A stretch of 32,560 bases of DNA from an uncultured Eubacteriales bacterium (lineage in GTDB: Bacteria > Bacillota > Clostridia > Oscillospirales > Oscillospiraceae): assembly GCA_900317855.1 (NCBI GenBank), contig ONIG01000026.1:1-32560 (forward strand), given 5' to 3'. Numbering within the stretch: the stretch's first letter is position 1; each line of letters starts with the position of its first letter. The translations under genes and the position numbers were made by a program. The notes beneath the pieces were generated by a model. The model did not search any database and was not told the origin of the DNA. It saw only the letters and a program-made list of their open reading frames with translations. Below, one piece after another: positions 6,518 to 13,602 of the stretch.

Positions 6518-7617
6518 AGCGTCACCACCTCCTCGTCGTGGTCCAGTGCCGCGAGCCCCCAGCGCGCGGCCATGACGATGGTTTCACGCGCGCGGTCGGA
6601 GTCCGCGGCATCGTATTGTTGCTTCAGTCGGGCCAGAAACTGCCCGCGCAGCGTGCCCTCGCCCGCCCGCGCCCAGAGATCCCGGCGCGCGCGCGTCTCG
6701 TCGCGCAGCTGCAGCGCGAACACCCGGCCCTCGAGCGCCGCGCGCAGCGCGGCGGGGTTCGGCGCGCGGTCGGTCTCACCCATGAGCACGATGCGGTAGA
6801 TATTGCGCGCCGCCCCCTCCGGCAGCGCGGCGAGCGCCGCCTGCACGGGGTCCGCGTCCGTGACATCCACGCGCAGAATCTCATACCGCCGCCCGGGCAC
6901 GGGCAGAAACCGCGCCTGCACGTCGCCCGCAGCGACGTCCACGAGCAGCACGCCCTTTTCCCCCGTCTCGTCAAAGCCGCGGCCCTCCATGCAGCCCGGC
7001 CAGGCGTACACCGTGCCCCCGGCGCGCTGCACGCCGCCGAAGCGGTGCACGTGGCCGAAGGCGGCATAGTCCAGCCCGCTGACCGCCAGCTCCGCGGCCG
7101 ACACGGGGTTGTAAGCAGACGCGGGGTTTCCCACCTCCGCGTGCATGCACAAAACATCCAGCACCCCCGGCTCCTTCGGCACGGAAAAGCCCCGCAGCAG
7201 ACCGGCGCAGCGGCTGTCGGTGAACGCTGCGCCCCAGACGCGCACGCCCAGCTCCGGCAGCGTCACCGCCTCGATGCGCGGCGAGCGGAAGATATGTACG
7301 TTTTCCGGAAACGTCAGGCGCGCATACGGCGCGCCCGCGCTGTAATAGTCGTGGTTGCCGGGCGCGAGAAACACCTCCGCCCCACAGCCGGCAAACGTCT
7401 CGGCGAGCGCCTTGGCCGTCTCGGGATAGGGGCTCGCGCTGTCGAGCAGGTCGCCCGCGAGCAGGATGATCTGCGCGCCGTGCGCCCGCGCCAGCTCCGG
7501 CAGGGCGCGCAGCAGGTCGCGCTGCTCCCGGCGGCGCTGCGCCGCCTGCGCGAGCGTGAGCGCCTCAAACGGCGAGTCGAGGTGCAGATCCGCCGCGTGC
7601 AGGATGCGCACGCTCAT
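6514..7617 (-). CDS. Metallophosphoesterase / DNA repair exonuclease, YhaO (SbcD/Mre11)-like
   Basis: 367-residue calcineurin-type phosphoesterase of the SbcD/Mre11/YhaO group, a Mn-dependent nuclease partner of an SMC-like ATPase. All metal-binding motifs are visible: DLH (10-12), GDLLD (55-59), GNHD (87-90), an H in CMHAE and GHVH further on. A C-terminal region of about 120 residues probably serves DNA or ATPase binding. The start overlaps the ymdB stop by 4 nt (ATGA), and its stop overlaps the YhaN-like start by 4 nt, so the three genes are translationally coupled. Substrate in vivo is unknown; double-strand-end processing is inferred from the family. Confidence 0.88.
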   Translation of the reverse strand: MSVRILHAADLHLDSPFEALTLAQAAQRRREQRDLLRALPELARAHGAQIILLAGDLLDSASPYPETAKALAETFAGCGAEVFLAPGNHDYYSAGAPYARLTFPENVHIFRSPRIEAVTLPELGVRVWGAAFTDSRCAGLLRGFSVPKEPGVLDVLCMHAEVGNPASAYNPVSAAELAVSGLDYAAFGHVHRFGGVQRAGGTVYAWPGCMEGRGFDETGEKGVLLVDVAAGDVQARFLPVPGRRYEILRVDVTDADPVQAALAALPEGAARNIYRIVLMGETDRAPNPAALRAALEGRVFALQLRDETRARRDLWARAGEGTLRGQFLARLKQQYDAADSDRARETIVMAARWGLAALDHDEEVVTL

Positions 7618-8387
7618 CTCAGGCGCACCAGGCGCACGTCGCGGCAGCGGCCGGTGTCGCTGTCGACCTCGAAGATCGCGCCCTCGAGCTTGGCCGCGCC
7701 CATGGCCGCCTCATAGCGCCGCGGCGGGTCGCCGAGGAACTTGCCGATCGACTGCTCCGGCGCGATGCCGAGCACGGCGTTGGCCGGGCCCGTCATGCCG
7801 AGGTCGGTCAGGTAGCCCGTGCCCTCGGGCAGCACCTCGGCGTCGGACGTCTGCACGTGCGTGTGCGTGCCCCAGACGGCCGTCACGCGCCCGTCGAGGT
7901 AAAAGCCCATGGCGCGCTTTTCGCTCGTGGCCTCGGCGTGCATGTCCACGAGGACGATCTTCGCCTGCGTCTGGTCGAGAATGTCGTCCACGACGAGGAA
8001 GGGATTATCCGTGTTCGCATCGAGCGTGAAGCGTCCCATGAGGTTCATGACGCAGATCGGCCCGCCGCGCACGGAGTATTCGCCCCAGCCACGGCCCGGG
8101 CACTGCGGCGCGAAGTTCGCCGGGCGCAGAATGCGCTTTTTCTGCTCGAGATACGGCTGCAGCTCATAGCGCGTCCACGTGTGGTTGCCGAGCGTGATGA
8201 CGTCGGCCCCGGCGGCGAAGATGGCGTCGGCCTGCTTCGGCGTCACGCCGACGATGTTGGCGTTTTCGCCGTTGACGACGGTGAAATCAATGTGTTCCTG
8301 CTCCCGGAACGCGCGCAGGCGCTCGGTCAGAAACGTCAGGCCGGGCGCGCCCACAACGTCGCCTACGGCCAGAATGCGCAAGATCAT
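7614..8387 (-). CDS. ymdB: YmdB family metallophosphoesterase (TIGR00282)
   Basis: 257 residues, close to the 264 of B. subtilis YmdB, a 2',3'-cyclic nucleotide phosphodiesterase needed for normal biofilm and motility gene expression. Motifs in order: GDVVG (9-13), VVNGEN (37-42), TLGNHTW (65-71), DMHAEATSEK (148-157) and GTHTHVQTSD (173-182), followed by YLTDLGMTGP. The ATG at 8387 is preceded by GGGAGGG and begins the family-typical MILRILAVGD. In most Firmicutes ymdB follows rny; here it instead leads an operon with the YhaO/YhaN-like pair. Its own promoter is at 8433-8462. Confidence 0.9.
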   Translation of the reverse strand: MILRILAVGDVVGAPGLTFLTERLRAFREQEHIDFTVVNGENANIVGVTPKQADAIFAAGADVITLGNHTWTRYELQPYLEQKKRILRPANFAPQCPGRGWGEYSVRGGPICVMNLMGRFTLDANTDNPFLVVDDILDQTQAKIVLVDMHAEATSEKRAMGFYLDGRVTAVWGTHTHVQTSDAEVLPEGTGYLTDLGMTGPANAVLGIAPEQSIGKFLGDPPRRYEAAMGAAKLEGAIFEVDSDTGRCRDVRLVRLR

Positions 8388-8432
8388 GATGGTCCCTCCC
8401 ATGTGATCGGAAGAAAATTTGATAATAGAAAT

Positions 8433-8462
8433 AGTATACCACCGACGGCGGCGGGGAATCAA
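8433..8462 (-). promoter_or_regulatory. Sigma-A promoter of the ymdB operon
   Basis: TTGATT (8457-8462), an 18-nt spacer and TATACT (8433-8438) on the minus strand. It stands back to back with the promoter of the YtxH-like gene. Confidence 0.7.
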
Positions 8463-8487
8463 TCCAGAAACTGGCGCGGCGCAGATT

Positions 8488-8517
8488 TCATAGCTTTTTG
8501 TCCGCGCGCGCATACTA
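8488..8517 (+). promoter_or_regulatory. Possible sporulation (sigma-G-like) promoter of the YtxH-like gene
   Basis: TCATA (8488-8492), 18 nt, then CATACTA (8511-8517). The -10 is a full match to the B. subtilis sigma-G consensus CATnHTA, and the -35 matches GHATR at four of five positions. No sigma-A pair was found. Short motifs in a GC-rich region can occur by chance. Confidence 0.35.
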
Positions 8518-8572
8518 GCCGTGCAGCAGTGCAGCTGCGAAGGGAGGCAGAAACGTGAAAGGAGACAGCAAA

Positions 8573-8752
8573 ATGAACGCAATGCAGTTTGCCAAGGGCA
8601 TGAGCATCGGCATGGGTGTCGGCATGGCGGTCGGCACGGCGGCGGGCTGGATGATGCACCCGCAGAAAAAGCGCACGAACAACATCGTGGCGGACGCGGT
8701 GCGCACGGTCAGCGACGTGACGGACACCATCCGCGACACGATGGGCTGGTAA
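8573..8752 (+). CDS. YtxH-like small protein
   Basis: 59-residue protein. A glycine-rich hydrophobic N-terminal segment (GMSIGMGVGMAVGTAAGWMM, about residues 9-28) resembles the YtxH/gas-vesicle-like membrane segment. It is followed by a basic KK.R stretch and a short amphipathic helix (DAVRTVSDVTDTIRDTMGW). Role unknown; YtxH-type proteins are stress or sporulation associated in some Firmicutes. Two starts are possible: ATG 8573 with AAGGAG about 8 nt upstream, preferred, or GTG 8555 with GGGAGG, adding six residues. Confidence 0.65.
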   Translation: MNAMQFAKGMSIGMGVGMAVGTAAGWMMHPQKKRTNNIVADAVRTVSDVTDTIRDTMGW

Positions 8753-8786
8753 AAACGCAAAAAGGAAAACTTTTTTGAAAAAGGGC

Positions 8787-8815
8787 TTGCAATTCCGGCC
8801 GGGCTATGCTACTAT
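8787..8815 (+). promoter_or_regulatory. Promoter of tRNA-Arg
   Basis: TTGCAA (8787-8792), 17 nt, TACTAT (8810-8815). An overlapping TATACT at 8813-8818 gives a spacing of 20. Confidence 0.65.
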
Positions 8816-8841
8816 ACTTAGGCGCGTTAGGAGCGCACTAA

Positions 8842-8918
8842 GCGCCGTTAGCTCAGCTGGATAGAGCGTCTGGCTACGGACCAGAAGGCCGGGGGTTCGA
8901 ATCCCTCACGGCGTGCCA
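8842..8918 (+). tRNA. tRNA-Arg (anticodon ACG)
   Basis: 77 nt including an encoded CCA. The acceptor stem is GCGCCGT/ACGGCGT (with one terminal G-U pair). The D arm is AGCTCAGCTGGATAGAGC, the anticodon stem CTGG/CCAG with loop CTACGGA (ACG at 8876-8878), and the T arm GGGGG-TTCGAAT-CCCTC. The discriminator is G. The ACG anticodon (A34 becomes inosine) reads CGU/CGC/CGA arginine codons and implies a TadA deaminase elsewhere. It is monocistronic with its own promoter and terminator. Confidence 0.97.
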
Positions 8919-8957
8919 ATCGACAAGGTTCTGCGGAACCTTGTCGATTTTCTTTTT
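8918..8957 (+). terminator. Terminator of tRNA-Arg
   Basis: A 14-bp perfect stem (8918-8931 / 8936-8949, loop TGCG) starts at the last base of the tRNA CCA and is followed by TTCTTTTT. Confidence 0.92.
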
Positions 8958-8972
8958 CCGAATCAGAAAGAA

Positions 8973-9001
8973 GATCCCGCAGGGCGGTTCCCTGCGGGAT
9001 C
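8973..9001 (-). terminator. Terminator after brnQ
   Basis: A 12-bp perfect stem (GATCCCGCAGGG 8973-8984 / CCCTGCGGGATC 8990-9001) lies 20 nt past the brnQ stop and is followed on the minus strand by TTCTTTCT. The T run is imperfect. Confidence 0.7.
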
Positions 9002-9021
9002 GTTCCGTATTCTGGCAGGGA

Positions 9022-10344
9022 TTATCCCTGCTCGCCGCCGGCGCAGGCGGGCTCGGCCTTGCCCGCTTTCTCCCTGCGGTGCGGCAGCATGGCGGCCACG
9101 GCGCCGAAGAGCACCGACGGCAGCACCCATGCGAAGCCAAGCTCAAACAGCGGCAGCTTGTGCAGGAACGTGAGCGGCACGCCATAGCCATCGAGCGTGC
9201 ACAGGATGCTCATGAGCAGCGCGCCGATGACCGCGCCGCGGCTGATGCGGTCTGGCAGCCGCGGCACGACAAGCGAAATGAAAATGAGGACGAGGGTCGG
9301 CGGATAGACAACATCCAGGACCGGCGCGGCGACGGCCACGATGCGGTCGAGGCCGAGGTTCGACACGACGGCGCTGAACACGCAGATCGCGATGACAAAC
9401 ACTTTGTACGACACCTTGCCGCGGCAGAGCCTGGCAAAATACGCGGCGGCGGAGCTGGTGAGCGCCACGGCCGTCGTGATGCACGCGAGGCCGACGACGA
9501 TGCCGAAGATGATCATGCCGGTCTTGCCCATGAGGGCCTCGACGATGGCCATGACGAGCTGCGCGCGGCCGATCGACCGGTCGTACTGCGCGGAAACGGT
9601 GGCGCCGAGATAGGCAAGGCCCATATAGACCGCCAGCAGCAGCACGCACGCGAGAATGGACGACCCGCTCATGATGCGGAACTTCTTGCCCGACTCGGTG
9701 TAGCCCTTGTCGATCACGCTCTGCAGCACGAGGATGCCGAACGGCAGCGCGGCGAGCGCGTCCATGGTCTGGTAGCCGGCCTTGACGCCGGTGACGACGG
9801 CGCTGTCGATCTTCGCTTCCGGAGCGATGGTGCCGAGCGGCGTGACAATGCCCTTGATGATGATGGCCGCAAGGCCGACGAGCAGCAGCGGTGTGAGCAC
9901 CTTGCCTACGATGTCCACCACGGCGGACTCGCGGATGCACAGCGCGAGGATGAGCGCGAAAAACAGCACCGAGAACACCACGGCGGACACGCCGGGCAGG
10001 TTCGGGGCGATGGCCATCTCAAACGTGCTGGCCGACGTGCGCGGAATGGCGACCATGGGGCCGACGCACAGAATGATCGCGCACATGAGGATCTCCGACG
10101 GCACACGGCCGACGCGCTGGAGCACGGCCTCACTGCTGCCGACACGCAGCAGCGCGAACATGGCCGCAAGCGCAAGCCCGATGTCCGCGATAAAATACGC
10201 GCTGAATCCGGCCAGCCACTGCGGGCCGGACTCCATGCCCAGGTACGGCGGGAAGATGACGTTCCCGGCGCCGAAGAACATGGAAAACAGAGCGAAACCG
10301 ACAACGATCACGTCGCGTGCCGCCCGATTTTTCGTCTCTTTCAT
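9022..10344 (-). CDS. brnQ: Branched-chain amino acid transport system II carrier protein BrnQ
   Basis: 440-residue polytopic LIVCS-family symporter taking up leucine, isoleucine and valine with Na+ or H+. The N-terminal signature ALFSMFFGAGNVIFPPYLG is about residues 18-36. About twelve hydrophobic segments follow, and length is normal for the family. The ATG at 10344 is chosen because AAAGGAGAG lies just upstream; the open frame extends further but only through the promoter region. It is divergent from a LysR-type regulator with a 200-bp shared intergenic region containing an ATC-N9-GAT box, so it is probably the regulator's target. Confidence 0.95.
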   Translation of the reverse strand: MKETKNRAARDVIVVGFALFSMFFGAGNVIFPPYLGMESGPQWLAGFSAYFIADIGLALAAMFALLRVGSSEAVLQRVGRVPSEILMCAIILCVGPMVAIPRTSASTFEMAIAPNLPGVSAVVFSVLFFALILALCIRESAVVDIVGKVLTPLLLVGLAAIIIKGIVTPLGTIAPEAKIDSAVVTGVKAGYQTMDALAALPFGILVLQSVIDKGYTESGKKFRIMSGSSILACVLLLAVYMGLAYLGATVSAQYDRSIGRAQLVMAIVEALMGKTGMIIFGIVVGLACITTAVALTSSAAAYFARLCRGKVSYKVFVIAICVFSAVVSNLGLDRIVAVAAPVLDVVYPPTLVLIFISLVVPRLPDRISRGAVIGALLMSILCTLDGYGVPLTFLHKLPLFELGFAWVLPSVLFGAVAAMLPHRREKAGKAEPACAGGEQG

Positions 10345-10404
10345 GTTTTCTCTCCTTTTGTCGTCCGGGCGCGGACAACAGCTTTCAATTTCCAAATATA
10401 GTGT

Positions 10405-10419
10405 ATCATTCTTTTTGAT
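10405..10419. promoter_or_regulatory. Candidate LysR-type operator between brnQ and its regulator
   Basis: ATCATTCTTTTTGAT fits the ATC-N9-GAT (T-N11-A) dyad bound by LysR-type regulators. It overlaps the likely brnQ promoter (minus-strand TACACT and TATATT hexamers around 10393-10405), about 60 nt from the brnQ start. The regulator's own -10 is probably TATTAT (10511-10516). Confidence 0.5.
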
Positions 10420-10544
10420 AAATGAGAAACGAGAGTTGTTCATGGGGATATGAAAAAAGCAAATGACATGGGTCAGAAAATTTTATTGGTTGAGTTGAAC
10501 AAATTCGTGGTATTATGAAAAAAATGATAAAAAGGAGGCAGCAT

Positions 10545-11405
10545 ATGGACGACGGAAAACTGCGGGCACTGCTGACGGCAGTCGAATGCGGCAGCTTCAG
10601 CAAGGCGGCAGCCCAGCTGGGCTACACCCAGTCCGCCATGACGCACCTGGTCAACAAACTGGAGGCCGAAGTTGGCTGTACGCTGCTCGAGCGTGACAGT
10701 CAGGGCATCCGCCTGACGGACGCGGGCAAGCACCTGCTGCCCTATATTCAAAATGTGGTCTGCGCGTGCGACACGCTCCTGCAGGAGGCCGCCGAGCAGA
10801 ACGACCCGCGCACACGCACGCTGCGCATCGGCTGCTTTGCGAGCATTGCCCGTGCGCGTCTGCCGGAGCTGCTGCGCGCCTTCCGCGAGCTGCACCCCGA
10901 GATCAAAATGGACGTGCTCGTGCGCGGTGATGAGCTGCCTGCCGCGCTCGCAAGCGGGGAGATCCAGCTCGCCCTCGTGGACGAGGCGCGCGCGCAGGGG
11001 TTCGACTTTCTGCCGCTGGCGGACACGCCGCTCGTGGCCGTCGTGCCGCCGGACTTCCCGTGGGAGGGCGAGACCATCCCGCTCGAGCGGCTGCTGCGCG
11101 AACCGTTTCTGTCGAGCCCGGACCAGTACATTGAGCCGTTTCTCCCGCCGGACACCCCGCGGCTGGAGGTCACGGCGTCGGACGACGGGTCGATCCTGTC
11201 CATGGTCGCCGGCGGGCTCGGCGTGTCGGTGCTGTCGGCGTTTTCCCTCGTCGGGTACGAGGGGCAGGTGCGGGTGCTCCAGCTCGAGGAGCCGATCGCG
11301 CTGCGCCTCGGCGCGGCGGTCAAGTCCATGAACGCCGCCGGCACATCCGCACGGGCGTTTCTGTCCTTCCTGCGCGAATATTACGGCAAAGACGATACGC
11401 CGTGA
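10545..11405 (+). CDS. LysR family transcriptional regulator
   Basis: 286-residue LysR-type regulator. Residues about 1-60 form the winged helix-turn-helix (ALLTAVECGSFSKAAAQLGY, then TQSAMTHLVNKLEAEVGCTL), followed by the linker helix and a periplasmic-binding-protein-like effector domain starting near residue 88 (LRIGCFASIARARLPELLRA). A glycine-rich ILSMVAGGLGVSVLS block near residue 225 matches the family. The ATG at 10545 sits about 8 nt after AAAGGAGG. Divergence from brnQ points to control of branched-chain amino acid uptake, possibly with autoregulation; the ligand is not deducible. Confidence 0.92.
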   Translation: MDDGKLRALLTAVECGSFSKAAAQLGYTQSAMTHLVNKLEAEVGCTLLERDSQGIRLTDAGKHLLPYIQNVVCACDTLLQEAAEQNDPRTRTLRIGCFASIARARLPELLRAFRELHPEIKMDVLVRGDELPAALASGEIQLALVDEARAQGFDFLPLADTPLVAVVPPDFPWEGETIPLERLLREPFLSSPDQYIEPFLPPDTPRLEVTASDDGSILSMVAGGLGVSVLSAFSLVGYEGQVRVLQLEEPIALRLGAAVKSMNAAGTSARAFLSFLREYYGKDDTP

Positions 11406-11589
11406 TCCGCGGCATCTGCACCCGCGCGCGCAGACGCATCCTCCTCTTTGACGGCAACGGCGCGCCCACCGTCATGCACAGCCCCGTCATCGTCCGGCTA
11501 CCGGGAAAGCGTGCAGCCAGGCGCCGGCGCAGATCATCCGGCACGAGGCCGGCCGCTGCAACGGGATCCGGATCTGAACAAAACCGCCG

Positions 11590-11619
11590 CCCGGCACTTG
11601 CAAGTGCCGGGCGGTTTCT
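11590..11619 (+). terminator. Terminator after the LysR gene
   Basis: A 10-bp stem (GCCCGGCACT 11590-11599 / AGTGCCGGGC 11604-11613, loop TGCA), with outer ACCGCC/GGCGGT pairing, is followed by a short TTTCT run. The 180 nt between the LysR stop and this hairpin contain no gene I can support. Confidence 0.75.
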
Positions 11620-11627
11620 GTATACTG
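11599..11627 (+). promoter_or_regulatory. Promoter of the Nudix gene nested in the preceding terminator
   Basis: TTGCAA (11599-11604) lies in the loop of the terminator hairpin and is separated by 17 nt from TATACT (11622-11627). The start would be about 11634, 15 nt before the Nudix ATG. Confidence 0.65.
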
Positions 11628-11648
11628 GGCGCAAAGGGAGGCCATGCC

Positions 11649-12119
11649 ATGCGCAACACCACACTCTGCTACATCGAGCGCGGGGAGCAGTATCTCATGC
11701 TGCACCGCGTGAAAAAGAAACACGACCTCAACCACGACAAATGGGTCGGCATCGGCGGCAAGTTCGAGGGCAACGAGACGCCGGACGAGTGTCTCCTGCG
11801 CGAGGCGTATGAGGAGACCGGCCTGACGCTGACCGACTGGCGCTGCCGCGGCGTGGTGACGTTTTTGTCCGACGAGTGGGAGGGCGAGTACATGTACCTC
11901 TTCACGGCAACGGGCTTCACCGGAACGCTGCGCGAGTGCGACGAGGGCGACCTTGCGTGGGTGGACAAGGCGGCCGTGCCGTCGCTGCCGCTGTGGGCAG
12001 GCGACAGGATCTTTTTCCGCCTGCTGGCGGAGGACGCGCCGTTTTTCCTGCTCAAGCTGCGCTACGAGGGCGACACACTCGTCGAGGCCGCGCTCAACGG
12101 CGCGCCGATCTCGCTTTGA
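11649..12119 (+). CDS. Nudix hydrolase (MutT / 8-oxo-dGTP diphosphatase-like)
   Basis: 156-residue Nudix protein. The full Nudix box is present at residues 37-59: G37-x5-E43-x7-R51-E-x2-E55-E56-x-G58-L. The flanking sequence (CYIERGEQYLMLHRVKKKHDLNHDKW) resembles the 8-oxo-dGTP diphosphatase/YtkD group, which cleans oxidised nucleotides. It hydrolyses a nucleoside diphosphate linked to another moiety; the precise substrate cannot be told. The ATG at 11649 follows GGGAGG and starts the first strand of the domain. It is probably cotranscribed with the next gene, 31 nt downstream. Confidence 0.88.
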   Translation: MRNTTLCYIERGEQYLMLHRVKKKHDLNHDKWVGIGGKFEGNETPDECLLREAYEETGLTLTDWRCRGVVTFLSDEWEGEYMYLFTATGFTGTLRECDEGDLAWVDKAAVPSLPLWAGDRIFFRLLAEDAPFFLLKLRYEGDTLVEAALNGAPISL

Positions 12120-12150
12120 AAAGCCAATTCATGACAGGGAGGAACCATAT

Positions 12151-12543
12151 ATGAGACGCAAACAGCAGATCCAGGCCATGCAGCAGGAGCTCGCGCTCCT
12201 GCGCCAGACCGTCGACAGCGGCAAGGAGCTGGCCGCGCTCGTGACCGGCGCCGCGCAGCAGCTCAAAAAGCCGAGCATCAGGACCATCGCCGTGCAGGTG
12301 ATGAAAACGCCGCGTTTCCGCCGCGCCGCGCTCATCGCGGGCGGGGCCGCCGCCGTCGGCACGGTCGGCGCCGTCGCCGCGCGCTACCGGTTTTACCAGA
12401 CCATCGTCGCGCAGGAAGTGAAAAAGGCGCTCAAGCCTGTGCACGACCAGCTCGACGACCTGCAGGCGACCGTGGACGCCATGGCTGAGGCCGAGGGCAT
12501 CGAGCCGGAAAAGGCCCGCAAGGGGAAAAAGCACCGCCGCTGA
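12151..12543 (+). CDS. Hypothetical coiled-coil protein with one membrane segment
   Basis: 130 residues; I do not recognise a family. Residues about 1-40 are a charged, glutamine-rich helix (KQQIQAMQQELALLRQ). An alanine/glycine-rich hydrophobic stretch at about 58-77 is flanked by arginines. A second amphipathic helix (VKKALKPVHDQLDDLQATVDAM) leads to a lysine/arginine-rich tail. The layout suggests a single-span membrane protein with coiled coils on both sides. GGGAGGAA precedes the ATG. It follows the Nudix gene in what looks like a two-gene operon ending at the 12565 terminator. Confidence 0.65.
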   Translation: MRRKQQIQAMQQELALLRQTVDSGKELAALVTGAAQQLKKPSIRTIAVQVMKTPRFRRAALIAGGAAAVGTVGAVAARYRFYQTIVAQEVKKALKPVHDQLDDLQATVDAMAEAEGIEPEKARKGKKHRR

Positions 12544-12564
12544 GGCGCGGCGGGCGCAACACGA

Positions 12565-12601
12565 AAAAAGCTCCGTTTCCGGACCGGAAACGGAGCTTTT
12601 T
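12565..12601. terminator. Bidirectional terminator between convergent operons
   Basis: A 16-bp perfect stem (12565-12580 / 12586-12601, loop GGACC) has A runs on the left arm and T runs on the right, so it works for the Nudix operon (plus) and the nucleoside transporter operon (minus, stop at 12607). Confidence 0.92.
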
Positions 12602-12606
12602 CATGG

Positions 12607-13602
12607 TTATCGTTCCTCTCGGAAGTACGGCAGGCCGAGACTTGCGGGGGGCTGATTTTCGCGCTTGGAGCGCACGCTCGTGATGATGAGCACGATGATC
12701 GTGACGACATAGGGGATCATCTTGTACAGCTCCTTGACGGCGAGGTTCGTGCCGCTCGGCAGGAAGATGTGCAGGATGTACAGTCCGCCGAAGAGAAAGG
12801 ACGCGAGCACGCCGATGTTCGGCTTCCAGACCGTGAAGATGACGAGTGCAATGGCGAGCCAGCCGCGGTCACCGAACGCGTCATTGGACCAGACGCCGCA
12901 GGCGTAGTCCATGACGTAGTACAATCCGCCGAGGCCGGCGATCATGCTGCCGACGCAGGTGGCAACATACTTATACTTATTGACATCGATGCCGGCGGCA
13001 TCGGCCGTCTGCGGATTTTCGCCGACGGAGCGCAGGTGCAGACCCACGCGCGTGTGCTTGAGCACATAGGCCGCGACGAGCGCGATGGCCACGGCGAGGT
13101 AGGCAAGAAAGCCGTAGGACAGGAAGATCTGCCCGAACCAGCCGAGCTTCGACGCGAACGGCAGCGATTTGGAAAAGTAGCTGTTCGTGGCCGAGAGCGC
13201 GATGGACGGCACCTCGCTGCCGGTGAGCTTGATGAGCGAGCCGCCCATGAAGTTGCCGAAGCCGACGCCGAACGTCGTCATGGCAAGGCCGGTGACGTTC
13301 TGATTGGCGCGCAGCGTGACGGTGAGAAAGCAGTACAGCAATCCCATGAGCAGCGAGCCGAGCAGGCACGACAGCAGCGGGATCATAATGGCGAGAAAGC
13401 CGTTCATCCCCGCGGCCCCGCCGACGCCCTGCTCATACAAAAACGCGCCGATGACGCCGCTGATGCCGCCGACATACATGATACCCGCGATGCCGAGGTT
13501 CAGGTTGCCGGACTTTTCGGTGAGCGTCTCGCCGGTGCTGCCGAACAGCAGCGGAATACCCTGCATGATGGCGCGGGGGATAAAGGACACAAAATCAAAC
13601 AT
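12607..13602 (-). CDS. ABC transporter permease, BMP/nucleoside type (NupQ-like)
   Basis: 331-residue inner-membrane permease of the BPD_transp_2 family that accompanies BMP-type binding proteins. The start AIMQGIPLLFGSTGETLTEKSGNLNLGIAG contains the family signature. About eight to ten hydrophobic segments follow, and an EAA-like cytoplasmic loop reads LRSVGENPQTADAAGIDVNKYKY. It is the last gene of the operon, overlapping the preceding permease by 8 nt. An SD (AAGGAGG) lies inside the upstream gene, 9-15 nt before the ATG. The equivalent in B. subtilis is nupQ. Confidence 0.92.
   Translation of the reverse strand: MFDFVSFIPRAIMQGIPLLFGSTGETLTEKSGNLNLGIAGIMYVGGISGVIGAFLYEQGVGGAAGMNGFLAIMIPLLSCLLGSLLMGLLYCFLTVTLRANQNVTGLAMTTFGVGFGNFMGGSLIKLTGSEVPSIALSATNSYFSKSLPFASKLGWFGQIFLSYGFLAYLAVAIALVAAYVLKHTRVGLHLRSVGENPQTADAAGIDVNKYKYVATCVGSMIAGLGGLYYVMDYACGVWSNDAFGDRGWLAIALVIFTVWKPNIGVLASFLFGGLYILHIFLPSGTNLAVKELYKMIPYVVTIIVLIITSVRSKRENQPPASLGLPYFREER

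Noticed and set aside
11402..11648. Possible small gene overlapping the LysR stop
   Set aside because: The frame runs through the LysR terminator and into the Nudix gene, composition is arginine-rich and no SD is present.
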